Source of the DNA: Pararhizobium capsulatum DSM 1112
Lineage (GTDB): Bacteria > Pseudomonadota > Alphaproteobacteria > Rhizobiales > Rhizobiaceae
DNA: 64,000 nt
NCBI RefSeq assembly: GCF_030814475.1
Contig: NZ_JAUSVF010000002.1
Location: 496,001-560,000 of the forward strand
Reading direction: 5' to 3'
The notes under the pieces are model-generated. The model was not told the origin of the DNA. It searched no databases and saw only the letters and a list, made by a program, of their open reading frames with translations. Numbering within the stretch: position 1 is the first letter of the stretch; each line of letters begins with the position of its first letter. A program made the translations under genes and the position numbers. Of the stretch, positions 53,911-63,553 are shown piece by piece.

Positions 53911-55493
53911 GACTGCGTTTCAAAGCCGTTGCGGCGGCTCTTCTGGCAACTGTTTCGCTTCATGGCATTGCCGCTGCCGAGACAGTGCTTCGTCTCGACG
54001 AGGTGCCGGTTGGCGAGCTCGATCCGGCCAAGGCTTCGGACTATGCCGATAGCATCCTGATGTTCAATCTCTACGACACGCTGGTGATCCCGAAGGCAGG
54101 CCAACCCGGCTTCGACGCCTTTCTCTCGACGGGATGGGAAACCGATGGCAGGACCTACACCTTCAAACTCCGCAATGACGTGAAATTCCAGAGCGGCAAC
54201 CCGCTGACAGCGGATGATGTGGTGTTTTCTTTCCAGCGCATGCAGGCGCTTGGCCAGGGTCTCTCCTACCTTTTCACTGCCGTCGAGAAGGCAGAGGCAG
54301 TCGATGCCTCGACCGTCAAATTCACCTTGAAGGAAGCTTACGCCCCCTTCATCTCCGCGCTGACGCGCTTGCCGATCATCGACAAGAAGCTGGTCACCGA
54401 AAACCTTGCTGACGGCGACGGCGAGATGAAGGATTGGGGGCAGGCCTATCTCACATCCCATGCAGCCGGCACCGGCGCTTACAAGGTCGTTTCGCACAAT
54501 CCGCAGGAAGAAACGGTCATGGCGAAGAACGCCGGCTACTTCCTGGGCGTGCCGCCAAAGGCGCCGGACACAGTGCGTTTCCGCTACGGCCTCGAAGCCG
54601 CGACCGTCCGCACCCTGATCTCGCAGGGCGAGCACGACATCTCCTCGTCCTGGCTTCCGCCGGAAGTCCTGAAGTCGCTTGCCGCTGAAGGCGCGCAACT
54701 GCTCGAGGAAAAGGGCACGACCGGCTTCTACATAAAGATGAACACGACCAAGGCGCCGTTTGATGACGTTGAGTGCCGCCTCGCCGTCTCCTACGCCTTC
54801 GACTACGAGTCCGGTGTCAAGATGGTCGGTGTAACCGACACTGTCTCGCAGGGCAGCCCTTCCACTGGTGCGATCCCGGTCGGCATGCTCGGCGCACTTC
54901 CCGCCGATCAGGTCTTCAAGCGCGATCTCGACAAGGCCAAGGAGCATCTCGCCAAGTGCAAGTACAAGCCGGAAGACATGAAGGTCGAGCTTTCGTGGAT
55001 CGGCGAAGTGCCGATCGAAGAACGCTTCGCCTTGCTGATGCAGGCGAACTTCTCCGAAATCGGCATCAAGGCGGAAGTGAAGAAGCTCCCTTGGGCGCTG
55101 TTCGTCGAGCAGATCTCCAAGCCGGAGAATACGCCGTCGATCTCGCAGGTCTTCGTCAACACCATGTCGGCTGATCCCGATACACTGCTCTACGGCATGT
55201 ATCACTCCTCGTCCGCTGGCACATGGATGTCACCGGAGTACCTGAACGACAAGGATGTCGATGCGCTGCTCGAAAAGGGCCGCACGACGGCGGACGAAGC
55301 TGAGCGCACGAAGATCTATACAGACCTCAACACGCGACTGCGCGAGATCGCCCCGACGATCTTCGCCCAGGACCAGACGGCGGTGTTTGCTGCCTCAAAT
55401 CGCGTGTCGGTGCCGGCGCTCTCCGATCTTTCCAAGGCCTATGCGCTAGCCGGTTTCGGCTTCAATTTCCGGCTGATGGAAATGAAGGAATAG
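53907..55493 (+). CDS. Dpp-type peptide ABC transporter, substrate-binding protein
   Basis: A protein of 528 residues from ATG 53907. A signal peptide (AVAAALLATVSLHGIAAA) is followed by an SBP_bac_5 protein: LNLYDTLVIPK-like start, TYTFKLRNDVKFQSGNPLTADDVVFSFQRM, GTGAYKVVSHNPQEE, CRLAVSYAFDYES and FVNTMSADPD..LYGMYHSSS. It binds peptides or peptide-like compounds in the periplasm. Overlaps the regulator gene (ATGA). A 253-bp gap with a palindromic repeat separates it from the permease genes. Confidence 0.92.
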   Translation: MRLRFKAVAAALLATVSLHGIAAAETVLRLDEVPVGELDPAKASDYADSILMFNLYDTLVIPKAGQPGFDAFLSTGWETDGRTYTFKLRNDVKFQSGNPLTADDVVFSFQRMQALGQGLSYLFTAVEKAEAVDASTVKFTLKEAYAPFISALTRLPIIDKKLVTENLADGDGEMKDWGQAYLTSHAAGTGAYKVVSHNPQEETVMAKNAGYFLGVPPKAPDTVRFRYGLEAATVRTLISQGEHDISSSWLPPEVLKSLAAEGAQLLEEKGTTGFYIKMNTTKAPFDDVECRLAVSYAFDYESGVKMVGVTDTVSQGSPSTGAIPVGMLGALPADQVFKRDLDKAKEHLAKCKYKPEDMKVELSWIGEVPIEERFALLMQANFSEIGIKAEVKKLPWALFVEQISKPENTPSISQVFVNTMSADPDTLLYGMYHSSSAGTWMSPEYLNDKDVDALLEKGRTTADEAERTKIYTDLNTRLREIAPTIFAQDQTAVFAASNRVSVPALSDLSKAYALAGFGFNFRLMEMKE

Positions 55494-55503
55494 GCCTCTC
55501 GCT

Positions 55504-55626
55504 CCTCTTCTCCCCAGCGGGGAGAAGGTGGCTCGAAGAGCCGGATGAGGGGGACGGCTAGCTCGGAACAAGTAGCCCCCTCATCGCCTCGCAAGCTCGG
55601 TACTTCTCCCCGCCGGGGAGAAGAGG
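55504..55626. repeat. RIME-like palindromic intergenic repeat
   Basis: About 120 bp with outer arms CCTCTTCTCCCC / GGGGAGAAGAGG and inner paired segments (GATGAGGGGG / CCCCCTCATC); each arm holds its own smaller palindrome (CTTCTCCCC.GCGGGGAGAAG). This resembles the mosaic palindromic elements common between genes in rhizobia. It could form a strong mRNA stem after the binding protein gene. Confidence 0.7.
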
Positions 55627-55746
55627 AAGGCTGTGACAACCGGCTCTATGAAGAGACTATAACTCCATCCATCAGGGGCGGAGTGCAGGAGGGGTTTACC
55701 CATTCGCGGGGGCAAGCCCTCAGTTGGAAACAGAAAGAACAACGTC

Positions 55747-56772
55747 ATGTCACCTCTAGTCCGCCTTCTCGCAAAGCGGTTGGGAACGTCGCTGATCGTG
55801 CTGATCGGGGTTTCGTTGCTGATCTTCGCGATTGCCCGGGTCATCCCCGGTGATCCCGCGCGCATTGCGCTGGGACCGAACGCAACGGCCGATGCCGTGG
55901 CGGCGCTGCGCGACAAGCTGCACCTGAATGATCCTTTCCTCACGCAATACGGCTATTTCATCGCCGATCTGTTTCGCGGCGATCTCGGGCTTTCGCTTTA
56001 TACCAATCGTCCGGTCATGGCCGACATCGCCCAGTTCCTGCCGGCAACGCTGGAGCTGGTCATCGTCTCCGGCATCATGATGGTGGCGGTCGGCCTGCCG
56101 CTCGGCATTCTCTCGGCTCGCAGGCGCGGCAGCTGGGTGGATCATACTGTACGGCTGGTAACGCTGCTCGGGGTATCAGCACCTGCCTTCGTCTGGGCCG
56201 TGGTGCTGATGCTCTGCTTTTCCTATTTCATCAAGATCTTCCCGATCGCCGGCCGCATCTCCGATACGTTCAGCATCCCTACCATTACTGGCTTCCTGAT
56301 GATCGACACACTGCTTGCTGGCGATATCAAGGCCTTCGGCAATGCCGTCTGGCATATCATCCTGCCAGCTTTCGCACTCGCCCTTTCGGGCATTGGCCAG
56401 GCAGCGCGCCTCGTGCGCTCCAACATGGTCGAGACCTACGACAAGCCGTATATCGAGATGGCCGAGGCCTATGGTTTCCCGGAAAAGCGTATCGCCCGGC
56501 GCTATGCGCTTCGCCCCTCGCTCATTCCATCGTTGACCATCATCGGGCTTGATTTTGCTGCCATGCTCGGCAGCGCCTTCCTCGTTGAAGCCGTGTACGC
56601 CTGGCCCGGCCTGTCGCGCTACGGCGTTGCCGTCATCCTGCGGAAGGACCTTAATGCCATCGTCGGCACGGTCCTGGTCATCTCCGCGGTGTTCCTGATC
56701 GTCAATCTCATCGTCGATCTGCTCGTCTCGATCCTCAATCCCCGCATCCGCCTGTCGCAGAGGGCATCATGA
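55747..56772 (+). CDS. dppB: Dpp-type peptide ABC transporter permease (DppB)
   Basis: A protein of 341 residues from ATG 55747. RRLGTSLIVLIGVSLLIFAIARVIPGDPARIALG is the usual DppB start. About six helices follow, with the inner-membrane-loop motif RLVRSNMVETYDKPYIEMAEAYGFPEKRIARRYALR. It pairs with DppC and overlaps its ATG by 4 bp. The gene symbol shows the family only; the ligand is unknown. Confidence 0.9.
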   Translation: MSPLVRLLAKRLGTSLIVLIGVSLLIFAIARVIPGDPARIALGPNATADAVAALRDKLHLNDPFLTQYGYFIADLFRGDLGLSLYTNRPVMADIAQFLPATLELVIVSGIMMVAVGLPLGILSARRRGSWVDHTVRLVTLLGVSAPAFVWAVVLMLCFSYFIKIFPIAGRISDTFSIPTITGFLMIDTLLAGDIKAFGNAVWHIILPAFALALSGIGQAARLVRSNMVETYDKPYIEMAEAYGFPEKRIARRYALRPSLIPSLTIIGLDFAAMLGSAFLVEAVYAWPGLSRYGVAVILRKDLNAIVGTVLVISAVFLIVNLIVDLLVSILNPRIRLSQRAS

Positions 56773-57602
56773 AGAAAACCCTCCTCATCCTGACGCGCAA
56801 TCCGCTGTCATTGATCGGGCTGATCCTCGTCGGCATCGTCGTCTTATCGGCGATCTTTGCAGATTTCATCACGCCCTTCCCGGAGCATGTCGGCGCAGTC
56901 GTCGATTTCGCCAACTTCAACCAGCCTCCGCACTGGCCGAACATTTTCGGCACGGATCTCGTTGGCCGCGATCTCTTCACCCGCGTCGTTTATGCCTACC
57001 GCATCTCGCTCGTTCTCGGCATCGTCGTACTGGCGATTGCCGTTCCGATCGGCGTGGCGATCGGGCTTGCTGCCGGATATCTCGGCGGCTGGGCGGAGTA
57101 TGTGCTGATGCGCATTACCGACGTCTTCCTGTCGATCCCGCCGCTTGTGCTCGCTATGTCCGTCATGGGCCTGCTTGAGCCGACGCTGACCAACGGCATG
57201 ATCGCAGTCACCGTCATGTGGTGGCCCTGGTATACGCGGCTCGTCTACAACATCGCCCGCTCCGAGAAGGAAGAGGGCTATGTGCTTGCCGCCGAAGTGA
57301 TCGGCGCTTCCAAGGCGCACATCATGTTCCGTGAAATCCTGCCAAACTGCGTGCCCTCGATCATCACCAAGATGACGCTCGATTTCGGCTTCGTCATCCT
57401 CATCGCCTCCTCGCTCTCCTTCCTCGGTCTCGGCGTGCAGCCGCCGACGCCGGACCTCGGCTCGATGGTGGCGGAAGGTGCGAAATATCTGCCGGACAGC
57501 TGGTGGCTCACCGTCTTCCCCGGCCTTGCCATCCTGATCGCCGTCTTCGGCTTCAACCTGATCGGCGATGCGCTAAGAGAAATCCTGGGGGTCGACCAAT
57601 GA
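56769..57602 (+). CDS. dppC: Dpp-type peptide ABC transporter permease (DppC)
   Basis: A protein of 277 residues from ATG 56769. One N-terminal helix precedes FGTDLVGRDLFTRVVYAYRISL, the classic DppC segment. The EAA loop is EEGYVLAAEVIGASKAHIMFREILPN, and the end is [10 protein letters not shown]. It overlaps both neighbours by 4 bp. Confidence 0.92.
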   Translation: MKKTLLILTRNPLSLIGLILVGIVVLSAIFADFITPFPEHVGAVVDFANFNQPPHWPNIFGTDLVGRDLFTRVVYAYRISLVLGIVVLAIAVPIGVAIGLAAGYLGGWAEYVLMRITDVFLSIPPLVLAMSVMGLLEPTLTNGMIAVTVMWWPWYTRLVYNIARSEKEEGYVLAAEVIGASKAHIMFREILPNCVPSIITKMTLDFGFVILIASSLSFLGLGVQPPTPDLGSMVAEGAKYLPDSWWLTVFPGLAILIAVFGFNLIGDALREILGVDQ

Positions 57603-58489
57603 CCGCGCCGACGCTCAAAATCGAAAATCTCAAGCTCGGCTTCAAGTCGTGGTCTGGAATGTCTGAGGTGCTCCACGGCATTTCCCTTCACATCAAGAAG
57701 GGCGAGCGGGTGGCGCTGGTCGGTGAATCCGGTTCAGGCAAGTCGGTGACGGCGCGCATCGTGCTCGGCATGCTGCAGCAGTTGAAGACGGCACGTATTT
57801 CCGGCTCGGTGGAGTTCGAGGGCATCAACCTTGAAACCCTGAAGCCCGGCTCGCGTCATGCGCTGCGCGGCACCCGTATGTCGATGATCTTCCAGGACCC
57901 GACATCGTCTCTGAACCCGGTCTACACGATCTTCGCCCTGTTCAAGGAGGTGCTGGCGCGTGCGGAACCGGGCATCTCCAACGAACGCGCCCGCCAGCGG
58001 GCAATCGAAGCCTTGGCGGATGTGGCGATCAACGAGCCGGAACGTGTGCTGGATTCCTACTCGTTCCAGCTATCTGGCGGCATGAACCAGCGGGTAATGA
58101 TCGCTATGGCACTCGCCAACAACCCGGCGCTTTTGCTTGCCGACGAGCCAGGGACCGCGCTCGATGTCACCATACAGGCGCAGACGCTGAAGCTGATGTC
58201 TGAGCTGGTTGAAAAGCATCATACCTCGGTGCTGTTCATCTCCCACAATCTCGGCGTGGTCCGGGAGTTCGCCGATCGCGTCTATGTCATCTACAAAGGC
58301 AATATCGTCGAGCAGGGCGCAACGGCAGAGCTTTTCGCCAATCCGCAACATCCCTATACGAGGGCGCTGCTGTCTGCCGTGCCGCGCATCACCGGCGGCG
58401 GCATTCCCGATCTCGATGACGATCCGGGCCAGTTTCTTGCGCCGCTTGTCGCCCATCCTGGTTATAGCGAGAAGGAGCTTCTGGCATGA
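57599..58489 (+). CDS. dppD: Dpp-type peptide ABC transporter ATPase (DppD)
   Basis: A protein of 296 residues from ATG 57599. Walker [11 protein letters not shown]-loop [11 protein letters not shown], signature [15 protein letters not shown], Walker [14 protein letters not shown] and H-loop FISHNLGVV are complete. The C-terminal part ([16 protein letters not shown]) is the oligopeptide-transporter tail, though the Cys-cluster typical of many DppD proteins is absent. Confidence 0.93.
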   Translation: MTAPTLKIENLKLGFKSWSGMSEVLHGISLHIKKGERVALVGESGSGKSVTARIVLGMLQQLKTARISGSVEFEGINLETLKPGSRHALRGTRMSMIFQDPTSSLNPVYTIFALFKEVLARAEPGISNERARQRAIEALADVAINEPERVLDSYSFQLSGGMNQRVMIAMALANNPALLLADEPGTALDVTIQAQTLKLMSELVEKHHTSVLFISHNLGVVREFADRVYVIYKGNIVEQGATAELFANPQHPYTRALLSAVPRITGGGIPDLDDDPGQFLAPLVAHPGYSEKELLA

Positions 58490-59298
58490 GCAGGCTTTTG
58501 TCCGTCTCCTCGGTCTCCAAGACATTTGAGGTCAATGGCCGCGCGGTCCAGGCTCTCGATAACATTTCCTTCGATGTCGTGAAGGGCGAATGTCTGGCGA
58601 TTGTGGGCGAATCCGGTTCCGGAAAATCGACCATCGCCAACATCATCCTCGGTATCTACGGTGCGACCTCCGGATCGCTGACCTTTGATGGTGCTGCACT
58701 TCCGACAAAACGCACGAAGGAGCATCGCCGCGGGATCCAGCTCGTGCAGCAGAACCCGCTCTCCTCGCTCAACCCGCGCCGCTCCATCGGCGCCTCGCTC
58801 CGGCTTGCGCTCGATGTCCATGATATCGGCGACAAAGCGGGCCGCGCGGCGCGCACTGGCCAACTCTTGGAAGAGGTCGGCCTGCCCGCGGATTTCCGCA
58901 CACGTTCCCCCTCTGCATTGTCCGGTGGCCAGCGCCAGCGGGTGGCGATTGCCCGTGCGCTCGCCTGCCAGTCCGAGCTTGTGGTTCTGGACGAACCGAC
59001 CTCTGCGCTCGACGTTCTCGTGCAGGCCCGCGTGCTGAAGCTCCTGAAGGACCTCAAGCAGGCCCGCGGCCTCACCTACATCTTCATCACTCACGATCTC
59101 TCCGTTGTGCGCAACATCGCCGATCGGGTGGCCGTCTTCGAAAAGGGAAAGCTGATCGAGATCGCCGAAACCGAAACCATCTTCGCAAACCCCAACCACG
59201 TCTATACGCGCCGACTGATCGGCGCCGTCCCTGTTGTCAGCCAGGAGGAAGCCCTGCTGCGCGACCGGATCATGGAGCAAGAGAATGGAAATGCCTGA
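58486..59298 (+). CDS. dppF: Dpp-type peptide ABC transporter ATPase (DppF)
   Basis: A protein of 270 residues from ATG 58486. Walker [23 protein letters not shown], signature [15 protein letters not shown], Walker [13 protein letters not shown] and FITHDLSVV are present. It partners DppD. It overlaps the GAF gene by 14 bp. Confidence 0.93.
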   Translation: MSRLLSVSSVSKTFEVNGRAVQALDNISFDVVKGECLAIVGESGSGKSTIANIILGIYGATSGSLTFDGAALPTKRTKEHRRGIQLVQQNPLSSLNPRRSIGASLRLALDVHDIGDKAGRAARTGQLLEEVGLPADFRTRSPSALSGGQRQRVAIARALACQSELVVLDEPTSALDVLVQARVLKLLKDLKQARGLTYIFITHDLSVVRNIADRVAVFEKGKLIEIAETETIFANPNHVYTRRLIGAVPVVSQEEALLRDRIMEQENGNA

Positions 59299-59791
59299 AT
59301 ACGAAAAGTTTGTTGCCGCCGTTGCCGAAGCCGGAACCCAGCCGGACAAGGCCTATGCGGCGCTCGAAGCGCTGACCAAGGCGCTGGTCGGCGTCAAGCT
59401 GTTCACGATCATGACATCGGACACGACCGACAAGGTTTCGGAGCGCATCTATTCCAACATGCCGGAAGAATACCCGGTTTCCGGCACCAAGCCCTACAAC
59501 GAAACCCACTGGTCCGAGATCACGCTGAACCAAAAGAACACCTTCGTCGCCAATACGATCGAAGATATCGCTCAGGTTTTCGATGACCATGAGCAAATCA
59601 AGGCGCTCGGCTGCGAATCCGTCATTAACGTGCCGATCACGGTGGATGGCGAGGTTATTGGCACCATCAATTGCCTGCATGACAAGGATTTCTACACGCC
59701 CGAACGGGTTCACGCCGCCGAGGCACTGAAGTTGCCCGGCGCCATCTGCATGCTGCTGCACGATAAAATGCGCCCTGGGAGGAAAGCATGA
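59285..59791 (+). CDS. Stand-alone GAF-domain protein
   Basis: A protein of 168 residues; ATG 59285 is chosen because GGAG lies 8 bases upstream (ATG 59291 is also in frame). A single GAF fold fills it: ALVGVKLFTIMTSD, FVANTIEDIAQVFDDHEQIKALGCESVINVPITVDGEVIGTINCLHDKDFYTPERVHAAEAL. GAF domains bind small ligands such as nucleotides or aromatic compounds. No output domain is attached. It sits between the transporter and hydantoinase genes, overlapping both, so it may sense the substrate or have a catalytic role not yet known. Confidence 0.75.
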   Translation: MEMPEYEKFVAAVAEAGTQPDKAYAALEALTKALVGVKLFTIMTSDTTDKVSERIYSNMPEEYPVSGTKPYNETHWSEITLNQKNTFVANTIEDIAQVFDDHEQIKALGCESVINVPITVDGEVIGTINCLHDKDFYTPERVHAAEALKLPGAICMLLHDKMRPGRKA

Positions 59792-61860
59792 GCGGAAAGA
59801 CCATTCGCGTCGCGACCGATGTCGGCGGCACCTTCACTGATCTCGTCTGCTTCGAGACGGACCATGAGACCGGCCAGTCGAAGATCACGACGGCAAAATC
59901 CGACACTACCCCGCCGAATTTCGAGCAGGGTGTTCTCAACGTTCTCGACAAGGGCGGCGTCGATCCGAAGACCGTGGATTTCCTCGCTCACGGCACCACG
60001 GTGGTCATCAATGCGCTGACTGAACGCAAGGGCGTCAAGGTCGGCCTGATCACCACGGAAGGTTTCCGCGACAGCCTCGAAATCGCCCGCGGCAATCGGC
60101 CGGATTTCTTCAACCTGCATTATGAAAAGCCGGAACCCTTCGTGCCGCGCTATCTGCGCCGCGAGCTTCCGGGCCGCTTCAACTATCACGGCGAGGAGAT
60201 GAGGCCACTGGACCTTTCCGGCTTGCCGGAAATCCTTGATGGCTTCCGCGCCGATGGCGTCGAAGCAATCGCCGTCTGTTTCCTGCATTCCTATGCCAAT
60301 CCGAGCCACGAGCAGGCGACCGTTGCCGAGATCAACCGGCTCTGGCCGGAAATCTCCACTGTGGCCTCGCACCAGATTACCCGCGAATGGCGGGAATATG
60401 AGCGTACCAACACCACCGTCATGTCGGCCTATGTGCAGCCGACTGCTGAACGTTATCTGTCGCGCCTGAATGAGGGACTTTCCGCCAAGGGTTTCGACGG
60501 CAACTTGTTCATCATGCAGTCGAACTGCGGCGTCGATTCGCTTGATTCAGTGAAGAAAATCCCGATCACCATGATTGAATCCGGCCCGGCCTCCGGCTTC
60601 TGGGGGGCGGCCGAACTTGGCAAGCTGATTGGCGAAACCAATGTGCTGGCGCTCGATATCGGCGGCACGACGGCAAAATGCTCGCTCATCGAGGACGGCA
60701 AGGTCAAGATCATGACCGACTACTGGATCGAGCGTGACCGCACCTCGGCCGGCTATCCGATCATGGTGCCGGTGGTCGATCTCGTCGAGATCGGCAATGG
60801 CGGCGGCTCGATCGCCTGGGTCGATAATTTCGGCAAGCTGCATGTCGGTCCGAAATCCGCCGGCGCCATGCCCGGTCCTGCCGCTTACGGCCGCGGCGGC
60901 ACCAATGCCACGACGACGGACGCCAATCTCTGGCTCGGCCGCATCAACCGCGATTATTTCTGCGGCGGCTCCGTCGTTGCGGATATGGCTGCGACCGAAA
61001 AGGCGCTGTCGGATGTCGGCGGCAGGCTCAGCGTTTCGCCTGAGGAAGTGGCGCGCGGTATCATCCGCATCGCCAACAACAATATGGTCAATGCGCTGAA
61101 GCTCGTGTCGCTGAACCGCGGCCATGATCCGCGCGATTTCACGCTGGTCGCCTTCGGCGGCGGCGGCGCCATGCACGCGGTCGCTCTCGGCCAGGAGCTT
61201 GGCGTCAAGAAGGTCGTCATCCCCGCCGGCGCCTCAGTGTTCTCCGCCTGGGGCATGATGATGTCCGACCTGCGGCGCGATTATTTCGTGACGAAGCTTG
61301 CCGATCTCAACGCGGGTTCGGCGCAGGTTGTCGAAAGCCTGTTTGCCGAGACCGAGGCGCTGGCCGCCGGCCAGTTCAGCGAAGAAGGTGTCGACGAGGC
61401 AAAGGTCAAATTCCTGCGCTACGGCAAATTCCGCTACCAGAACCAGGAGCACACGACCGAGGTTCTGATCGAAGGCACGATCACCGATGCAAGCCTTGCC
61501 GCGATCGAGACCGCCTTCCACGAAACATACGAGCGCGAATATACCTACCGCCTCGACGCTCCGGTTGAGCTGGTCGGCATCCATCTGGTCGCCTCGGCCG
61601 AAGTCGGGAAGTTGAAGATGCAGGAGCGGCCTCTCGGCGCGACGGCGCCTTCCGCAGCGCAGAAGGGCGAACGCCAGGTCGACTACGCGCTGGAAGGCGT
61701 CCACGCGGCTGATATCTATGACGGCGAGAAGCTGGAGCCCGGCATGCAGTTTATCGGCCCGGCCGTGATCGAGGACCCCGGCACGACCATTGTCATCCAT
61801 CCCGGCAATCGCGTCGAGATCGATGGTTTTGGCAACATCCACATACACCTGAAGGCTTGA
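59788..61860 (+). CDS. hyuA: Hydantoinase/oxoprolinase A subunit (HyuA-like)
   Basis: A protein of 690 residues from ATG 59788. It begins RVATDVGGTFTDLVCFE, the ATP-binding actin-like motif, followed by DFLAHGTTVVINALTERKG, GRFNYHGE, NTTVMSAYVQPTAERYL, ESGPASGFWGA and LDIGGTTAKCSLIE. The C-terminus is the HyuA/DUF-type end (IHLVASAEVGKLKM, GPAVIEDPGTTIVI). ATP-driven opening of a five-membered cyclic amide such as 5-oxoproline or hydantoin is the family reaction. Works with subunit B. Confidence 0.9.
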   Translation: MSGKTIRVATDVGGTFTDLVCFETDHETGQSKITTAKSDTTPPNFEQGVLNVLDKGGVDPKTVDFLAHGTTVVINALTERKGVKVGLITTEGFRDSLEIARGNRPDFFNLHYEKPEPFVPRYLRRELPGRFNYHGEEMRPLDLSGLPEILDGFRADGVEAIAVCFLHSYANPSHEQATVAEINRLWPEISTVASHQITREWREYERTNTTVMSAYVQPTAERYLSRLNEGLSAKGFDGNLFIMQSNCGVDSLDSVKKIPITMIESGPASGFWGAAELGKLIGETNVLALDIGGTTAKCSLIEDGKVKIMTDYWIERDRTSAGYPIMVPVVDLVEIGNGGGSIAWVDNFGKLHVGPKSAGAMPGPAAYGRGGTNATTTDANLWLGRINRDYFCGGSVVADMAATEKALSDVGGRLSVSPEEVARGIIRIANNNMVNALKLVSLNRGHDPRDFTLVAFGGGGAMHAVALGQELGVKKVVIPAGASVFSAWGMMMSDLRRDYFVTKLADLNAGSAQVVESLFAETEALAAGQFSEEGVDEAKVKFLRYGKFRYQNQEHTTEVLIEGTITDASLAAIETAFHETYEREYTYRLDAPVELVGIHLVASAEVGKLKMQERPLGATAPSAAQKGERQVDYALEGVHAADIYDGEKLEPGMQFIGPAVIEDPGTTIVIHPGNRVEIDGFGNIHIHLKA

Positions 61861-61871
61861 GGAGCGCGGAC

Positions 61872-63536
61872 ATGACAACAGCTACCCACGATCCGATTAC
61901 GCTCGAAATCATCCAGAATTCGCTGCAGGCAACGGCTGACGAGATGTTTGCGGCCATGCGCAAGACCGCGATGAGTTCGATCATTTACGAAGTGCTCGAC
62001 ATGGGCACCGGCATCACCGACGCCAAGGGCCAACTTGCCTCCTCCGGCGCGGGCATTCCGGGCTTCATCGGCGTGCTCGACAAATCGGTGAAGGTGCTTC
62101 TGGAGAAATTTTCAAAGCCCTGCCAGATCGAGCCCGGCGACGTCTTCATCACCAACGACCCTTATTATGGCGGCGTCACCCATCTCAACGACCTCGTCGT
62201 CTGCATGCCGGTCTTTGCGGGCGACAGGTTGATCGCATGGACGGCGAATATCGCCCACAATTCGGATGTCGGCGGCAAGTCGCCGGGTTCCCTCTCGGCC
62301 GACGCGACGGAAATCTTTCAGGAAGGCCTGCGCCTGCCGGCAATTAAGATGATCTCGCGCGGCGAGGCAATCCCCGGCATCTTCGATATCATCACCGTCA
62401 ATTCCCGCATGCCCGATTTCCTCGAGGGCGACCTCTGGGCGGCCATCGCCTCGGTGCGTATCGGAGCGAAGCGGCTGGCGGAACTGGCGGAGAAATACAC
62501 CATCGAAACCTTTGAAGCCGCGATGGTGAGCTTCATGGACCACGGCGAGAAGATCGCGCTCGCCGAACTCGCCAAGCTGCCGCACGGCACCTTCGAACTC
62601 AGCGAAGAGCAGGACGATGGGCGTATCTTCAACGTCAAGGTGACGATCTCTGACAGCGAATTCGTCATCGACCTGCGCGACAATCCCGATCAGGATGCCG
62701 GCCCCTCCAATGCCGGCCATGACGATACGCTGGTCAGCATGCAGGTGATCTTCAAGGCGCTGACAGACCCGACTTCACCCGCCAACGAAGGCTCCTTCCG
62801 TCCGCTGAAGGTGCTCACGCGTGAAGGCTCCTGCTTCCATGCCAAGGAACCGGCGGCCGTCGGCTTCTACTACGAGATCGGCATCCGAGGATACGACCTC
62901 GTTTGGCGCTGCCTTGCGCCGCATATGCCGGATAAGCTGCCGGCTGGGCATTTCTCCTCGATTGCGGGCACCTTCATCGGCGGCATCCACCCCGATACCG
63001 GCCGTCAGTATACGATCATCGAACCGCAGATCGGTGGTTGGGGGGCGTCAGCCGGCCGCGACGGCAATTCGGCGATCTTCTCCGGCGTGCACGGCGAAAC
63101 TTACAATTGCCCCGCGGAAATCTCCGAAGCCCGCAACGGCCTGTTTGTCGACCGGATGGAGCTCAACACCGATCCGGGCGGCGAAGGCAAATGGAGCGGT
63201 GGCCAGGGTATTCGTCTCGACTACCGCATCCGCCGCGATGATTCCTTCCTGACGCTCGGCTATACCCGCTCGCGCATCTTGCCCTGGTCGCTCGATGGCG
63301 GCAACGAAGGCTCGGCCAATTATGCGCTGGTCATGCGCAAGGATGGTTCCAGTGAACGCTACGCCTTTGCATCCGGCATCCGGGTCGATAAGGACGACGT
63401 CATCCGCGTCATTACCGGCGCCGGCGGCGGTATCGGCAATCCGAAGGAGCGCGACAAGGCAAAGGTGGCGGAAGATGTCCGCAACGGCCTGATCTCGGCT
63501 GAGCGGGCTGCAGAAGTTTATGGCTACCGGGCTTGA
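61872..63536 (+). CDS. hyuB: Hydantoinase/oxoprolinase B subunit (HyuB-like)
   Basis: A protein of 554 residues from ATG 61872 with GAGGAG upstream. HyuB signatures are DPITLEIIQNSLQATADEMFAAMRKTAMSSIIYE, FITNDPYYGGVTHLNDL, AHNSDVGGKSPGSLSADATEIFQEGLRLP, and the C-terminal GAGGGIGNPKERDK. It binds the cyclic amide together with HyuA. It is 11 bp after hyuA. Confidence 0.92.
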   Translation: MTTATHDPITLEIIQNSLQATADEMFAAMRKTAMSSIIYEVLDMGTGITDAKGQLASSGAGIPGFIGVLDKSVKVLLEKFSKPCQIEPGDVFITNDPYYGGVTHLNDLVVCMPVFAGDRLIAWTANIAHNSDVGGKSPGSLSADATEIFQEGLRLPAIKMISRGEAIPGIFDIITVNSRMPDFLEGDLWAAIASVRIGAKRLAELAEKYTIETFEAAMVSFMDHGEKIALAELAKLPHGTFELSEEQDDGRIFNVKVTISDSEFVIDLRDNPDQDAGPSNAGHDDTLVSMQVIFKALTDPTSPANEGSFRPLKVLTREGSCFHAKEPAAVGFYYEIGIRGYDLVWRCLAPHMPDKLPAGHFSSIAGTFIGGIHPDTGRQYTIIEPQIGGWGASAGRDGNSAIFSGVHGETYNCPAEISEARNGLFVDRMELNTDPGGEGKWSGGQGIRLDYRIRRDDSFLTLGYTRSRILPWSLDGGNEGSANYALVMRKDGSSERYAFASGIRVDKDDVIRVITGAGGGIGNPKERDKAKVAEDVRNGLISAERAAEVYGYRA

Positions 63537-63553
63537 GAAACGAGGAGAATGAG

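Noticed and set aside
53643..55205. 520-codon minus-strand frame opposite the peptide-binding protein
   Set aside because: Antisense shadow of a firmly identified SBP gene, with no recognisable domain.
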